Positions 33,319-42,725 of a stretch of DNA of 64,000 nucleotides are shown here, piece by piece. Source of the DNA: Candidatus Bipolaricaulota bacterium (GTDB lineage Bacteria > Bipolaricaulota > Bipolaricaulia > Bipolaricaulales > Bipolaricaulaceae); the NCBI GenBank assembly GCA_025060415.1, contig JANXBT010000001.1:491628-555627 (forward strand), given 5' to 3'. Each line of letters opens with the position of its first letter. Position 1 is the stretch's first letter. Both the position numbers and the translations under genes were made by a program. The notes beneath the pieces were generated by a model. The model did no database searches. It saw nothing but the letters and a program-made list of their open reading frames with translations, and was not told the DNA's origin.

Positions 33319-34316
33319 CGGGTCAGGAAGGGCACGTACTCCTCGGCCTCGCCCAGGAGCACCTTGGCCAGGATGCGGGCCTGCAGCTCGGGCACACGGA
33401 AGTAGGGCACCTCCTGCTGGAGGAGGGGGTGGCGTACGAGGGTGCGACGGCGCTCCTCCCAGGCCTGGAGGAAGGTGCGCAGGGTGGCGCGGTCCATGCG
33501 GCAGGCCCCGCCCAGGCCCGTCTCAAACCCCTCGGGCGCCACCTGGTCGCGATGGATGAGGGCCAAAACCAGGGAGTCCACGAGAACGGGGCGCAGCTCC
33601 TCCATGAGGTCCAACACCAACGCCGGCCGGCCCCAGCGGTCCATGTGCAAATAGCCCACGTAGGGATCGAAGCCCACCACGTGGCAGGCGGCGAACACCA
33701 GGTTGGCCAGAAGGGTGTAGCCGAAGGAGAGCATGGCGTTGACGGGGTCGGTGGGCGGGCGGCGCACGCGGCCGGGGAAGCGGAACCCCACCCGGCGAAG
33801 GAGCTTGGGCCACTCCCGGAAGTAGCGCGCTGAGGCGGCGCCCTCCAACCCCCGCAGCTCGTCCAGGGTTTGGGCCCGCTCCACCCGCTCCGCCAAGAGC
33901 TTGAGGTCCTCGATGGCTGCGGCCAAGTCGGGCACCCCCTCCCGCGCTGCGCGCATGAGCAGCGTGCGCTGGTTCAGGATCTTGCCCTTGACCATGGCCC
34001 GCGCGAGGGCCAGGGCGGTGCGGGAGTCGGCGGCCGCGCGGAACTGGGCCCAGCGCAAGGGCACGTTCTTGCTCGTCTCCGGCACCAGCCGGCCCAGGAA
34101 TTCCCCGGAGCGGGAGAAGTAGGCCAGGCCGATGCCGCGGGCCAAAAGCTCGGCCACCAGAGGCGCCGTCACCGTGGCGTTCCCCACCACCACGATCTCC
34201 TCCACCTGCTCCAGGGGCATCTTGAGGAGGACGCCGGCCTTGGCGCCCACGACCACCACCTGGGCGCCCTCCTTGCGCAGGACAGCGCCGTCCTCGAGGA
34301 CGTACAGGGCGCTCAA
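33315..34316 (-). CDS. cas1: CRISPR-associated integrase Cas1
   Basis: 333 residues from a TTG at 34316 that overlaps the cas4 stop and follows AAGGAGGAGG. The metal-binding residues are visible: Glu158 in LEGAASARYF, His224 in VGYLHMD and Asp236 in LDLMEELRPV. PVNAMLSFGYTLL is the usual Cas1 motif. No reverse transcriptase domain is fused. It integrates new spacers at the leader end of the arrays. Confidence 0.97.
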   Translation of the reverse strand: MSALYVLEDGAVLRKEGAQVVVVGAKAGVLLKMPLEQVEEIVVVGNATVTAPLVAELLARGIGLAYFSRSGEFLGRLVPETSKNVPLRWAQFRAAADSRTALALARAMVKGKILNQRTLLMRAAREGVPDLAAAIEDLKLLAERVERAQTLDELRGLEGAASARYFREWPKLLRRVGFRFPGRVRRPPTDPVNAMLSFGYTLLANLVFAACHVVGFDPYVGYLHMDRWGRPALVLDLMEELRPVLVDSLVLALIHRDQVAPEGFETGLGGACRMDRATLRTFLQAWEERRRTLVRHPLLQQEVPYFRVPELQARILAKVLLGEAEEYVPFLTR

Positions 34317-34888
34317 GCCTCCTCCTTGGCGGCCCGCAGGGGGTGGGGCAAGCAGGCGGGGGCGAGGGCGCAGCCCCGGCAGCGCGGCCCCGATTGGGCC
34401 GGGGGCGGGGCTCCCTGGGCCACCAGCTCCCGGGTGGCCTGCACGGCGCGCACGGCCGCCCGCCGCAGGTCCGGCCCCAAGGGGACCTCCACGCGCCGGC
34501 GCGCGCCGAAGTAGAACAAAAAGCCCCGGGGGATCGATACACCCAGCATCTCCTCCAGACAAAGTGCCACCAAGGCCACGTGGATCTGGTCGCTCCAGGA
34601 GACCTTGGCCTGGCCCCGCTTGTATTCCACGGGGACGAAGTGGGGGCCGTACTGCTCCACCAGGTCGGCGTAGCCGTAGAGGCCCAGGCGGTGGGACCAG
34701 ACGGGCACGCGGCGGAAGCGGCGGGGGCGGCCCTCCGGGCCCGCGGGCCGGTGCACCCGCCGGTGCAGCAGGGCGCCCTCCACGGTGAACGCGTTGGGCT
34801 GAAACTGGCCGGCCACGAAGGAAAGCCAAGCCGCCCGCGGGCAGAAGGCGTACTCCGCCACCAGGCTCAGGGGCAGCTCAGGCCGCAT
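34313..34888 (-). CDS. cas4: CRISPR-associated Cas4 (RecB-like nuclease)
   Basis: 191 residues. The N-terminal AEYAFCPRAAWL holds the first cluster cysteine, and CRGCALAPAC near the end gives the other three for a [4Fe-4S] cluster. YADLVEQYG and VPVEYKRGQAK are the RecB nuclease D-ExK motifs. Cas4 trims prespacers and helps choose PAM and orientation, usually in type I, II-B and V systems. Here it sits between cas6 and cas1 in a type III-A locus with no type I effector genes. Confidence 0.95.
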   Translation of the reverse strand: MRPELPLSLVAEYAFCPRAAWLSFVAGQFQPNAFTVEGALLHRRVHRPAGPEGRPRRFRRVPVWSHRLGLYGYADLVEQYGPHFVPVEYKRGQAKVSWSDQIHVALVALCLEEMLGVSIPRGFLFYFGARRRVEVPLGPDLRRAAVRAVQATRELVAQGAPPPAQSGPRCRGCALAPACLPHPLRAAKEEA

Positions 34889-35639
34889 GAAGGAGGCGCA
34901 CGAGGCCCAGGCCGTGGGTGGTGCGGCGGCCGGCGCCTGCGTAGGGCGCGAACGCCGCCAGCACAGCTAAGCCGCGCCGTACCTCCGCTGGCGCTTCCCG
35001 CCGGACCCCGAACTCGGCCCAGCCCACAAAACCCCAGATCCGCGCCCGGCCGTCCCAGACCGGGCGGGTCCGCAGGAAGGTCAGGGTCAGGCCCACGTGG
35101 CGCTCGAAGGCCTCGGGCTCCAGGGCCAGGGGCTGGGGGGCCGCTGCGTTCCACTTGGCCAAAAGCCCAGCGAAGAGGAGCTTGGGCACGGGCAGGGGCA
35201 GGTCCAGGTCCCCTTGGCGGAAGGTGGTAGGCGTGCAGAAGGCCAGGCGCACGCGGTGCACGGGCGCCAGGTGCGCGAACGCGGCCCAGGGCACCTGGCC
35301 GGCCCATGCCCCCCGGGTCTCCCGGGCCACGGGCGCCAGCCACTGCCGGCCCAGGCGCAACGGGAAGCCGCCGCGGCGCTCCCAGCGCTCCCAGAACCGG
35401 ACGAACAGCTCCGGAGCGAGCACGCTCAGGCGCAGGCGCAGGGTGAGGCCGCCGCGGGGCCCAAGGAGGGCCAAGGTGTAGGGGCGGAGGCGGTGCCCCG
35501 GGGCGTGCAGGGTGGCGGCCAAGGCGGGATCGGCCCGGCGCACGAGGTCCAGGAACGCCGCGTGCAGGGCCTCGGGCACCGGCGGCTCCACCGGCTGGCC
35601 CGCGCGGAACCCCAGGACCACGGCGTAGGGACCCTCCAT
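34878..35639 (-). CDS. cas6: CRISPR RNA endonuclease Cas6
   Basis: 253 residues with the C-terminal glycine-rich loop GAGRRTTHGLGLVRLL (about 235-250), the diagnostic feature of Cas6, and upstream RAMP ferredoxin folds. It would cut the repeat RNA to leave the AUUGCGAC handle. It overlaps cas4 by 11 bases and follows the csm6-type gene by 3. The 3' 18 or so bases of the repeats are the same in both arrays, so one Cas6 can serve both. Confidence 0.92.
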   Translation of the reverse strand: MEGPYAVVLGFRAGQPVEPPVPEALHAAFLDLVRRADPALAATLHAPGHRLRPYTLALLGPRGGLTLRLRLSVLAPELFVRFWERWERRGGFPLRLGRQWLAPVARETRGAWAGQVPWAAFAHLAPVHRVRLAFCTPTTFRQGDLDLPLPVPKLLFAGLLAKWNAAAPQPLALEPEAFERHVGLTLTFLRTRPVWDGRARIWGFVGWAEFGVRREAPAEVRRGLAVLAAFAPYAGAGRRTTHGLGLVRLLHAA

Positions 35640-35642
35640 CCC

Positions 35643-36851
35643 TCAGAGGACCTCCTCCGCGCGGGGGAAGGCCACGGGTTGGAAGGGGCGGCCCAGGGCG
35701 GCGTGGGCCTCGCTCAGGAAGGCGAGGGCCAGGGCCCGGCTCCGCTCCCAGTCCGCCGGGCCGATAGGGGAGAGCCCGTGGGCCAAAAGGAGGCGGTTGC
35801 GCTGCCCCAAGAGGTCCTTGAGGCGGTGGGTCCAGGCGGCCTGGTAGACGCGGCCCAAGGGGTCGCCCAGGGCCGCGAGGACCCCGTAGGCCTCCACCAG
35901 GCCGACCCAGGCCCGCCCCTCCTTTTCCCGGCGGGCGGCAAGGGGGGCGGCCAGGTCCGCTGGCAGGCGGGTCAGGTCCAAGTCCTCGCTGGAAAGGCCG
36001 TGGGCGCTACGAAGGCGGAGCTGGGCCAGCAGCTCCACGGCGCGGTACAAGCGCAGGACGGCGTCCTCGTAGCGGCCCTGCTCGGCGCGGCGGAAGGCGT
36101 TGCCCACGAGGTCGGCCACGGCCCCAAAGTCCAGGGTCCCCTGGTGCCAGATCTGTGCCAAGAGTGCGCACCCCTGGGGCCAGACCTCCCCTACCGCGCG
36201 CAGGAGCTCCTGGGCCTCGGCGTAGGCGAAGCGGTCCCAGGCGGCCAGGGCCCGCAGGAACGTGCAGAGGCGGGTGAGGCGCTCCTGCTCCCGGCCGGGG
36301 AGCTCGGCCCGGCCCAGGAGGTCCTGGAGGAGGGCCGCGGCCGCGGCGAACTCGTGGCTGCGGTAGAGGGCACGGACCTGGAGGAGGACGAGCTCCTGCT
36401 GGACGGGGGCGAGGCCCACCCGGCGGGCGAGCTCGGTTCCTTTCGCCACCTTCACCGTGTCGCGGCGCGCGCCCACCACCACGCTCAAGCTCCAGCCCAA
36501 AAGGAGCGCCGCGGTGGCCAGGGCCGCGGTCATGGTCTTCGTGCCCCCGGTGTAGTCCGCCAGCCGCTCCCCAGCCGCCGGGTGCTCCCGGAGGGCCTCG
36601 TGGATGCGGCGGAAACAGTCCCCAAAATCGTCGGGGTTGGGGAGGGGGATGACCTCGTAGGCCTCCCCAGAGAGCCCGGTGCGCTTGAGGATGGACGGGC
36701 CCTTTTCCGTGTCCTCGAGGAGGAAGCGGCGGGAGCCGCCGGCGGGCTCGGTGGTCACAAAAAAGATCACGAAGTCCGGGGCGTGCTGGCGCACGGCCTG
36801 CACCACGGGGTCGGGCTCGCCGCCCACGGTGATGGCCAAAACCCGCCTCAT
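35643..36851 (-). CDS. csm6: CARF-HEPN ribonuclease, Csm6-type (TIGR02710-like), in the csm operon
   Basis: 402 residues from ATG 36851, overlapping the csm5 stop. The N-terminus RRVLAITVGGEPDPVVQAV, FVTTEPAGGSRRFLLED and DYTGGTKTMTAAL form the CARF domain. RNRLLLAHG (R351, H358) is the HEPN catalytic motif. It should degrade RNA when bound to cyclic oligoadenylate from Cas10. It shares the layout of the 26151-27416 protein but is clearly divergent, so the two may respond to different ligands. Confidence 0.88.
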   Translation of the reverse strand: MRRVLAITVGGEPDPVVQAVRQHAPDFVIFFVTTEPAGGSRRFLLEDTEKGPSILKRTGLSGEAYEVIPLPNPDDFGDCFRRIHEALREHPAAGERLADYTGGTKTMTAALATAALLLGWSLSVVVGARRDTVKVAKGTELARRVGLAPVQQELVLLQVRALYRSHEFAAAAALLQDLLGRAELPGREQERLTRLCTFLRALAAWDRFAYAEAQELLRAVGEVWPQGCALLAQIWHQGTLDFGAVADLVGNAFRRAEQGRYEDAVLRLYRAVELLAQLRLRSAHGLSSEDLDLTRLPADLAAPLAARREKEGRAWVGLVEAYGVLAALGDPLGRVYQAAWTHRLKDLLGQRNRLLLAHGLSPIGPADWERSRALALAFLSEAHAALGRPFQPVAFPRAEEVL

Positions 36852-37945
36852 GCGGTCTCCTTGGGCAGGACCCAGACCCAGCCCAGGGGCAGGTCCAGGG
36901 CGTTCAGGCGGGCCAGGCGGCGGGAGGCGGGGAAGCGCTCCGGCGGGGTCTGCCGGGAGCTTCTGGGGACACGGCCCAGCTTGTAGCGCCGGTGGACCTC
37001 GGGGAACCCCGGGTCCGCAAGGAGCACGGGGCCGAGGGTGGTGCCCAACCAGCCCGTGCCGAAGCCGATTTGGAGGGGGAAGCCCCGGCTTTCCCCACGT
37101 TCGGCCTGCCGCACTTGCTGGAGAAGCTGCTCCCAGGGCTCGGTTTTCACCCCGACCTTTTGGGCCCAGTCCAGGTCGAGCTCCAGCCGCCGTTGGGCCC
37201 GCTCCCGGGCCGCGGCGGCCAGCGCCTCCCAGGCCAACCAGGCCCGCTTCTCCTCCGGGAGGAAGCCGGGTTTGCGCTGGAAACCCCAGGGCCGGAAGGC
37301 CGTCTCGTCGATGTGCCCCTCCACCATGAGGACGGTCTTGGGCGCCAGGGCTTCCAGGGCGATGGGGATGCCCGCGCGCGCGGCCGGGGAGACGCACCGC
37401 ACGTTGAGCAAGCGCAGGCATTCCATGGGAGCAGGCGCGGAGTCCTGCAGGCGCAAGGCCTTGAGGAGGTCCTCGTGGGGGGTGGGACCGAAAACCTCCT
37501 GCTCCAGCCGGCGGGCGGCGAAGCGAGCCTCCGGATCCAGCCGGACGCGGGAAAGGGCCAGCCTCCGCTCCTTCCACGCCCGGTCCAGAAGGAGGGTGCG
37601 CAGGGCGCCCTTTAGGGCCGAGCCGGGGAGGTAGGGGCGGTCGTACGCGTCCTTCACGCACTCCCGAATCTCCTTGGGGCCCTGGGGAACGCCGGGGAGC
37701 TCATAGCGCACGAGCTCCCTGGGGATCTCCGCGCCCAGGATTTGGTCGGGTGGCACGCCTTGGGTGAGGCGGGCGAAGGCCTCGCCCCGCTCGGCCACCC
37801 AGCGCACGAAACGCTCCTCGTGGAGGCGCAAGGTCCTCTCGCCCCGCACCACGTAGTCGAAGCCCTCCTCCAGATCCCGGCCCGTGCCGATGTGCAACGG
37901 CGTGAGGACCTGGATGGCCAGACGGAACTCCGTCTTAAGCCTCAT
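36848..37945 (-). CDS. csm5: Type III-A RAMP protein Csm5
   Basis: 365 residues. IQVLTPLHIGTGRDLEEG and YDRPYLPGSALKGALRTLLL are the Csm5 signature blocks, followed by the family-specific insertion with LRLLNVRC. Csm5 caps the 3' end of the crRNA in the Csm complex and helps recruit maturation nucleases. Overlaps csm4 by 11 bases. Confidence 0.92.
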   Translation of the reverse strand: MRLKTEFRLAIQVLTPLHIGTGRDLEEGFDYVVRGERTLRLHEERFVRWVAERGEAFARLTQGVPPDQILGAEIPRELVRYELPGVPQGPKEIRECVKDAYDRPYLPGSALKGALRTLLLDRAWKERRLALSRVRLDPEARFAARRLEQEVFGPTPHEDLLKALRLQDSAPAPMECLRLLNVRCVSPAARAGIPIALEALAPKTVLMVEGHIDETAFRPWGFQRKPGFLPEEKRAWLAWEALAAAARERAQRRLELDLDWAQKVGVKTEPWEQLLQQVRQAERGESRGFPLQIGFGTGWLGTTLGPVLLADPGFPEVHRRYKLGRVPRSSRQTPPERFPASRRLARLNALDLPLGWVWVLPKETA

Positions 37946-38909
37946 GGGCCACCTCCCAGGGGTAGAGGAAGGCCAGGCCGTAGCGCCAGATGCGGTGCGC
38001 CCCGAAGGCGTTTGGGGTCAGGTCGGCGAGGTCGCCCTGCAGCCGGGCGGGGAGAACCGAGCCCTCCGCCACCAGGCGCACCCGCTTGCGGCGCACGTGC
38101 CCTACGGCGGTTTCCGCGAAGCCCGCCACCTCCACGAGCCGCCAGGCCCGCGCGTCCCGCAGGGCCTCCAGTTCCTGCTTCTTGGGATGGAAGCGGGAGA
38201 GGAGCACCCCGAAGCCCTGGGGATTGGGGTCGGGCCAGGTCGTCTCGGCCGCAAGCTTCCAAAGGAAGCGGCCGTAGCCCACGCCCCGGTCGCCGCCCAG
38301 GCCGGTCGTGGCCAGCTCCTCCAAGGCGAGGGCGAAGGCCTGGCGGAAGGTGTGCCGGCCGCAGGGGCGCTCCGGGTCCCGCCAGGCCACGCCGAACCAG
38401 AGGCCGCAGCCCTCCCGGAAGTGGACGCGGGCGATGTAAAAGAGGTTGCTGCGCAGGGTGACGCGGTCCAGGCTCACCCGCGGGATCTCCTCGATGGCCC
38501 AGGGCTTTTCCGCGGACGGGGGCCAGGCGGGCGGTGTTCCCGCGGGCTCGCCCCGGGCCAGGCGGAAGAACACGTCCTCCGGAAGGAACGGGACCTCCTT
38601 CCACTCCGGGGAAGGGCGCAGGTGCAGGGGCTTTGGGAACCACGGCCCCTCCCGCACCTTTTCCTGCCCGTTTTCCTTCACCTTTTCCCGGATCCAGGGG
38701 AAGGCGGAGGTGAGGAGGAAGGGCGGGTCGCCGGCGGTGAAGGGGGCGAGCCAGGCCTGGGGGTCGCCGCCCGCGCGGATCCAGGCCTGCACCAGGGCGG
38801 AAAAGAGGGTGTCCGAGGGGATCGTGGGCAGGGTTTCGTCGAGGGCCAGCTCGTGGGGCGCGAGGTGGAAGCCGGAGGGGAAGGTCAGGCGGTAGAGGCT
38901 GACCTGCAC
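37935..38909 (-). CDS. csm4: Type III-A RAMP protein Csm4
   Basis: 324 residues. LPTIPSDTLFSALVQAWI near residue 30 and GLGGDRGVGYGRFLWKL near residue 212 identify the Cas5-like Csm4, which binds the 5' crRNA handle and Cas10. Order csm3-csm4-csm5 is the usual one. Confidence 0.93.
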   Translation of the reverse strand: MQVSLYRLTFPSGFHLAPHELALDETLPTIPSDTLFSALVQAWIRAGGDPQAWLAPFTAGDPPFLLTSAFPWIREKVKENGQEKVREGPWFPKPLHLRPSPEWKEVPFLPEDVFFRLARGEPAGTPPAWPPSAEKPWAIEEIPRVSLDRVTLRSNLFYIARVHFREGCGLWFGVAWRDPERPCGRHTFRQAFALALEELATTGLGGDRGVGYGRFLWKLAAETTWPDPNPQGFGVLLSRFHPKKQELEALRDARAWRLVEVAGFAETAVGHVRRKRVRLVAEGSVLPARLQGDLADLTPNAFGAHRIWRYGLAFLYPWEVAHEA

Positions 38910-38918
38910 GGCGGCCCC

Positions 38919-39731
38919 CTAGAGGCCCAGGTGCGCCCGGATCTTGGCGAGGATCTCGTCTGTTTGGGCCAGCAGGGCCTCGACGTTGGGGACCTCGGCG
39001 ATGAGCGTGGCTTTAGCGAAGTAATCCTGTCCGGCGCGGAGGGCGATTCTAATGTTTTCGAACCGGACCTTACCGGAGCCACGGGACCCCATGCCCCCAA
39101 GGTAGTCGTGCTCCAGGAGGCTCATGCCTTCGAAGACGGTGGCCAAGCGCTCCACGTCCTTGCGGGGGTCGACGAGCCCCTCTCCGGCGTAGATGGTGTA
39201 CACGAATTCCCCGGGGCCGAACACAGCGCCGGCGGGCACCCGCTCCACCTGCCGCGGGTTCGCCTGCGAGGTGATACGGTCGATGGCCACTTCGGTCTTG
39301 ATCTCCGTGTAGGGGCGATCCAAGGACAAACCATCCAGGGCCTTGGCGGAATCCTCGCCCAGGTGAAGGTCGCGTACGAGGAGCCGCGTGGGCGTGCTGG
39401 TGTATTTTTTCATTTCTGCGGGCACACCAAACACCGTGCACACCGGGCAGTTCCGATACTCCTCGCCCTCCTCGCACACGTGGATATAGCCCAGGTGGAT
39501 GCGCCAGTTGGGGACCTTTCCGTACTGCTTTTCCAGGAGGGACCGCAGTTTGCCCTTGAGGGAGGAGCCGGGCACATAGGGGCGGTTGGTGAGGGGGTCG
39601 CGGATCACCGGGTTATCCAGGCCTCCGATGGCGATGCCGGCGGCGCTTCCCCCGATGCGCAGCCCCGTGACCGCCCGTAAGCGGTACTCCACAAACACCC
39701 GCCCGCGCACCACCAACCCGTTCCGCATCAC
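38919..39731 (-). CDS. csm3: Type III-A backbone RNase Csm3
   Basis: 270 residues. GLRIGGSAAG, then GGLDNPVIRDPLTNRPYVPG, then SSLKGKLRSLLEKQYG match Csm3. Asp39 in GGLDNPV is the catalytic Asp that cuts target RNA at 6-base intervals. Cys/His residues around CPVCTVFG form the zinc site. TEVAIDRITSQANPRQVERV and GSRGSGKVRF complete the family pattern. Several copies line the crRNA in the complex. Confidence 0.95.
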   Translation of the reverse strand: MMRNGLVVRGRVFVEYRLRAVTGLRIGGSAAGIAIGGLDNPVIRDPLTNRPYVPGSSLKGKLRSLLEKQYGKVPNWRIHLGYIHVCEEGEEYRNCPVCTVFGVPAEMKKYTSTPTRLLVRDLHLGEDSAKALDGLSLDRPYTEIKTEVAIDRITSQANPRQVERVPAGAVFGPGEFVYTIYAGEGLVDPRKDVERLATVFEGMSLLEHDYLGGMGSRGSGKVRFENIRIALRAGQDYFAKATLIAEVPNVEALLAQTDEILAKIRAHLGL

Positions 39732-40150
39732 TCACCTCCGTAGTACTTGTGGTAGGCCACGATGGCCTCAGCTAGCTCCACGAGCCGCTGGAAGCGCTCC
39801 TTTTTCGCCGCCTCAGCATCCCCCTTCACCACCTCCTGGATGGCGGCGTCCAGCACCTGGGCCAGGGGCTCGAGGGCGGGGGTGCGCTTCCGCCGGTAGG
39901 CCAGCTTGGGCCGAAGCAGGTGCAGCCGCCGGAGGGCCTGCTGGGGATCGCGCAGCCACAGGCTCTCGATTTGGCGCAGTTCGTCGAAGATGTCGCGGGC
40001 CTGGGCCATCTTGAGATCGCGGATCTTCTGGGCCAGCTCTTCGGCGCGCTTCACCAACACGTCCGCCGCCTGCGCATCCCCGATGATCTTGGGGACGTCC
40101 GCCAGGATGGGACGCAACTCGGCCTCCGAAACGCCGGGACTCCCTCTCAT
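39728..40150 (-). CDS. csm2: Type III-A small subunit Csm2
   Basis: 140 residues, all helical, ending VELAEAIVAYHKYYGGE, the typical Csm2 C-terminus. It sits between cas10 and csm3, overlapping both by 4 bases. Csm2 forms the inner filament that contacts target RNA. Confidence 0.9.
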   Translation of the reverse strand: MRGSPGVSEAELRPILADVPKIIGDAQAADVLVKRAEELAQKIRDLKMAQARDIFDELRQIESLWLRDPQQALRRLHLLRPKLAYRRKRTPALEPLAQVLDAAIQEVVKGDAEAAKKERFQRLVELAEAIVAYHKYYGGE

Positions 40151-42669
40151 CGTTCACCTCCTCGGGTTTCCAGCTCGGCCCAGCGGGCCGCTAGGCTGAG
40201 CGTTTCGATGTTTTGGGCAAAGGCTTCCCATCTCAGCCTCTGCTGCAGATCCTGGTAAAGCTCCAGTGGGCGCTTTTCCCGCGCGGCTGCCAAGCGCTGG
40301 CGGGCCAGCCAGTACGCCGCCCGCCAGATCCAAGGCCCCCAGGGGCCCCGCTTTTTCCGCCCCTCTTGGTACAGCGCCTCCATCTCCCGCACCACGAAGA
40401 GCACGCGCCGCGCGGCCTCGTCCGCCTCCACCGCCCGCACCAGTCGCTCCTTCCACTCCCGCACTTCCGCGAACGCCGCCCACGGCACCACCCGCCCCAG
40501 GAAGCCGATCCGGTCCTTCTGCGGCGGGGTTAGGTCCGAGGAGCGCACCCCGGTCGCCTTGGCCTCCTCCAAGCGGGCTCCCGCCTCCTGGGCCGCCAAG
40601 TACAGCGGGTATTTCTCGTGCACAAGGAGGAAGCCCGCGGAGATCCCGAGGTCGCGGCGCCCGGTGAACCCGGCGAAGTCCTCCCGCACCTGCTGGGCCA
40701 GGGTCAACACGGCGTCCCAGGACCCCACCAGGAACAAGTCATCCCCGCCGGAGTACACGGCGTAGACCCGCTCCACCCCCTCCCCTTGGGCCAGATTCCG
40801 CACGAGCTCGCCCACGTACCCCTCAAAGAACACGGTGAGGAGGGTGCTGAGGCTGTGCTTCCGGGAGAACGTCCCGCGATCCACGTAGGCCCCGGAGTCC
40901 TCCTGGGCGAGGAAGCCGTCGCGGAAGAGCCAGCCCAGGTTGTCCATGTCCATGCGGAGGACCCCGAGGTAGGGCGCTCCCCGGGCCTGGCGGGCCAGGA
41001 CCCCGAAGTGCTTGATCTCCCCGGGGTTGGCCGCGTAGGCCTTTTCGGGGCTCGGCGGCGCCTCCCCCGGCCGCCAAAGGGGCACCACGTTGACCAGGAA
41101 TTTTCGGGCCACGGCCTCGTGGGCCTGGCGCGGGGAAGGGGGCGGGGCGTCCAGCCCATAGAGGAGGGCCGGCGCACGGCCCGGCGGAGGCGGATCGCGG
41201 CCCACCTCCAGCTGAACGCCAAAGCCAGCCAACACCTCCTCCCAAGTGGGCTTTTCCGGAAGGGCGCGAACGGGCCCCCACGTGAAGCGCAGGTATTTGG
41301 CGTTCCGCAAGTTACGCCCCAGCTCCCGGAAGCGCTCGCACCGCGGACACCAGCGCAGTTCCGGCTCCTCTGGGTCCTGTTCCATCTCCCCTGCGTCGGC
41401 GGGCGCGCCGCAGACGCGGCACACCTCTTTCCCCTCGGCGTAAGGCGCGAACAGTTCCTCCAGCTCTTCGCTGGGGAGTTCCAGAAACCGCCGGTCCTTT
41501 TGGCGGGCGAGCGCCCGGTTGAGGCCATCCTCGGCGGCGCGCAGGCCGCGCGGGGACCTCCAGCCGCCGTTTTCCCTTTTCACCGGCGCGGCCCCGAAGT
41601 GGGCGGGCGCAAGGGGCACCCCCGCCAGGGCCAAGTACAGGCTGCCGTGATGGGCCTTCAACAGGATTCGGTTGGCTTGAACGCGGAATTCTTCGACCCT
41701 GGTCAACTCCGCCGGCGGCACCAGGAGGCGGAAACGTCCGCCCCCGCAGTAGAGGAGGTTGGTGGGCGGAAGCCCCAGCTCCCGGAGGATCCAGCGGGCC
41801 ACGGCCTCCGTGAGGACCTGGAGGTAGAAGCTGCGGGCGCGCAGGATGGCCGCCGCGCCCTTGGGGTGCCGCAGCCCATAGAGGAAGTCCTGGATCCCCG
41901 AGAGGTCGCCCTCCACCAGGCCGGCCACGGCCGGCTCCTCCGGCCACTCTTGGGGATCCCGCCCCCGCAGCTGCGCCAACAGCCCGGCCAGCTCCGCCTG
42001 GCGCTGGGAGAACGCGGCGTGTACGCACACCGCGAGGGCCGCCGTGGTCCGCAGATGGTCGTAGAGGGAAACGTCGGGCACGTCGTAGTAGAAGGCGGAG
42101 GGCACGGCCCAGGTGTAGCGCAAAAGGAGGTCCAGAAGGCCGATCAAGTAGGACTCGAGGTGGGGCTCCGCTTCGTGGAGGCGGCGCAACGCCTCGGCCC
42201 CGGCGCAAAAATCCCGCCAGAGGTCCGCGTAGGCCTGGCGCACGCGGGCCTCCTCCCAGGGGCGCGCGAGGGCGAAGAGGTGCTGGGGGCGCAGCTCCAG
42301 GGGGAGCAGGGGCAGCCAGGTGCGGGCGTGGGGCAGAGGGGCCAGCCGCGCGAAGGGGCTGACCATCTGGGCGAGGGGTTCGTCCTCCTTGCCCGCGCGC
42401 CGCTCCCGCTCCCCGGCCGACAGGCGGTCGGCCGCCATGACCACCTGCACGGGAAAGAGGGCCTGGCCGACCCGCTCGGGGTCGTGGTGGTGCCAGCCCA
42501 CGGGTGCTAGGGCGTCCTGCCACGGCCGCGGCACGTATTGGCGCACGAACTTTTCGCCCACTGCGGCGTGGTCCTTGCCCTCGGCGGTGGTCTCGCCGGC
42601 ACGGGCCCCCAGCTTCCCGATGTCGTGGAGCAGCCCCGCCAACGCGATTTTGCCAAGCTCCTCCTTCAT
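40147..42669 (-). CDS. cas10: Type III-A large subunit Cas10/Csm1
   Basis: 840 residues from ATG 42669. The N-terminal HD nuclease motif is GLLHDIGKL (H15, D16). A zinc site is formed by C417-x2-C420 and C441-x2-C444. The cyclase palm motif YSGGDDLFLVG has GGDD at 641-644. All catalytic residues are present, so both target-activated ssDNA cleavage and cyclic oligoadenylate synthesis are expected. The latter would feed the two CARF-HEPN proteins and the CARF-LuxR protein. The C-terminal Csm1 helical domain is complete. Confidence 0.97.
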   Translation of the reverse strand: MKEELGKIALAGLLHDIGKLGARAGETTAEGKDHAAVGEKFVRQYVPRPWQDALAPVGWHHHDPERVGQALFPVQVVMAADRLSAGERERRAGKEDEPLAQMVSPFARLAPLPHARTWLPLLPLELRPQHLFALARPWEEARVRQAYADLWRDFCAGAEALRRLHEAEPHLESYLIGLLDLLLRYTWAVPSAFYYDVPDVSLYDHLRTTAALAVCVHAAFSQRQAELAGLLAQLRGRDPQEWPEEPAVAGLVEGDLSGIQDFLYGLRHPKGAAAILRARSFYLQVLTEAVARWILRELGLPPTNLLYCGGGRFRLLVPPAELTRVEEFRVQANRILLKAHHGSLYLALAGVPLAPAHFGAAPVKRENGGWRSPRGLRAAEDGLNRALARQKDRRFLELPSEELEELFAPYAEGKEVCRVCGAPADAGEMEQDPEEPELRWCPRCERFRELGRNLRNAKYLRFTWGPVRALPEKPTWEEVLAGFGVQLEVGRDPPPPGRAPALLYGLDAPPPSPRQAHEAVARKFLVNVVPLWRPGEAPPSPEKAYAANPGEIKHFGVLARQARGAPYLGVLRMDMDNLGWLFRDGFLAQEDSGAYVDRGTFSRKHSLSTLLTVFFEGYVGELVRNLAQGEGVERVYAVYSGGDDLFLVGSWDAVLTLAQQVREDFAGFTGRRDLGISAGFLLVHEKYPLYLAAQEAGARLEEAKATGVRSSDLTPPQKDRIGFLGRVVPWAAFAEVREWKERLVRAVEADEAARRVLFVVREMEALYQEGRKKRGPWGPWIWRAAYWLARQRLAAAREKRPLELYQDLQQRLRWEAFAQNIETLSLAARWAELETRGGER

Positions 42670-42725
42670 TCCACCCCCTTTGCCCTTTCTAGCGCCGGCC
42701 GGCGACGGTGCATCGGCCAAATGAC

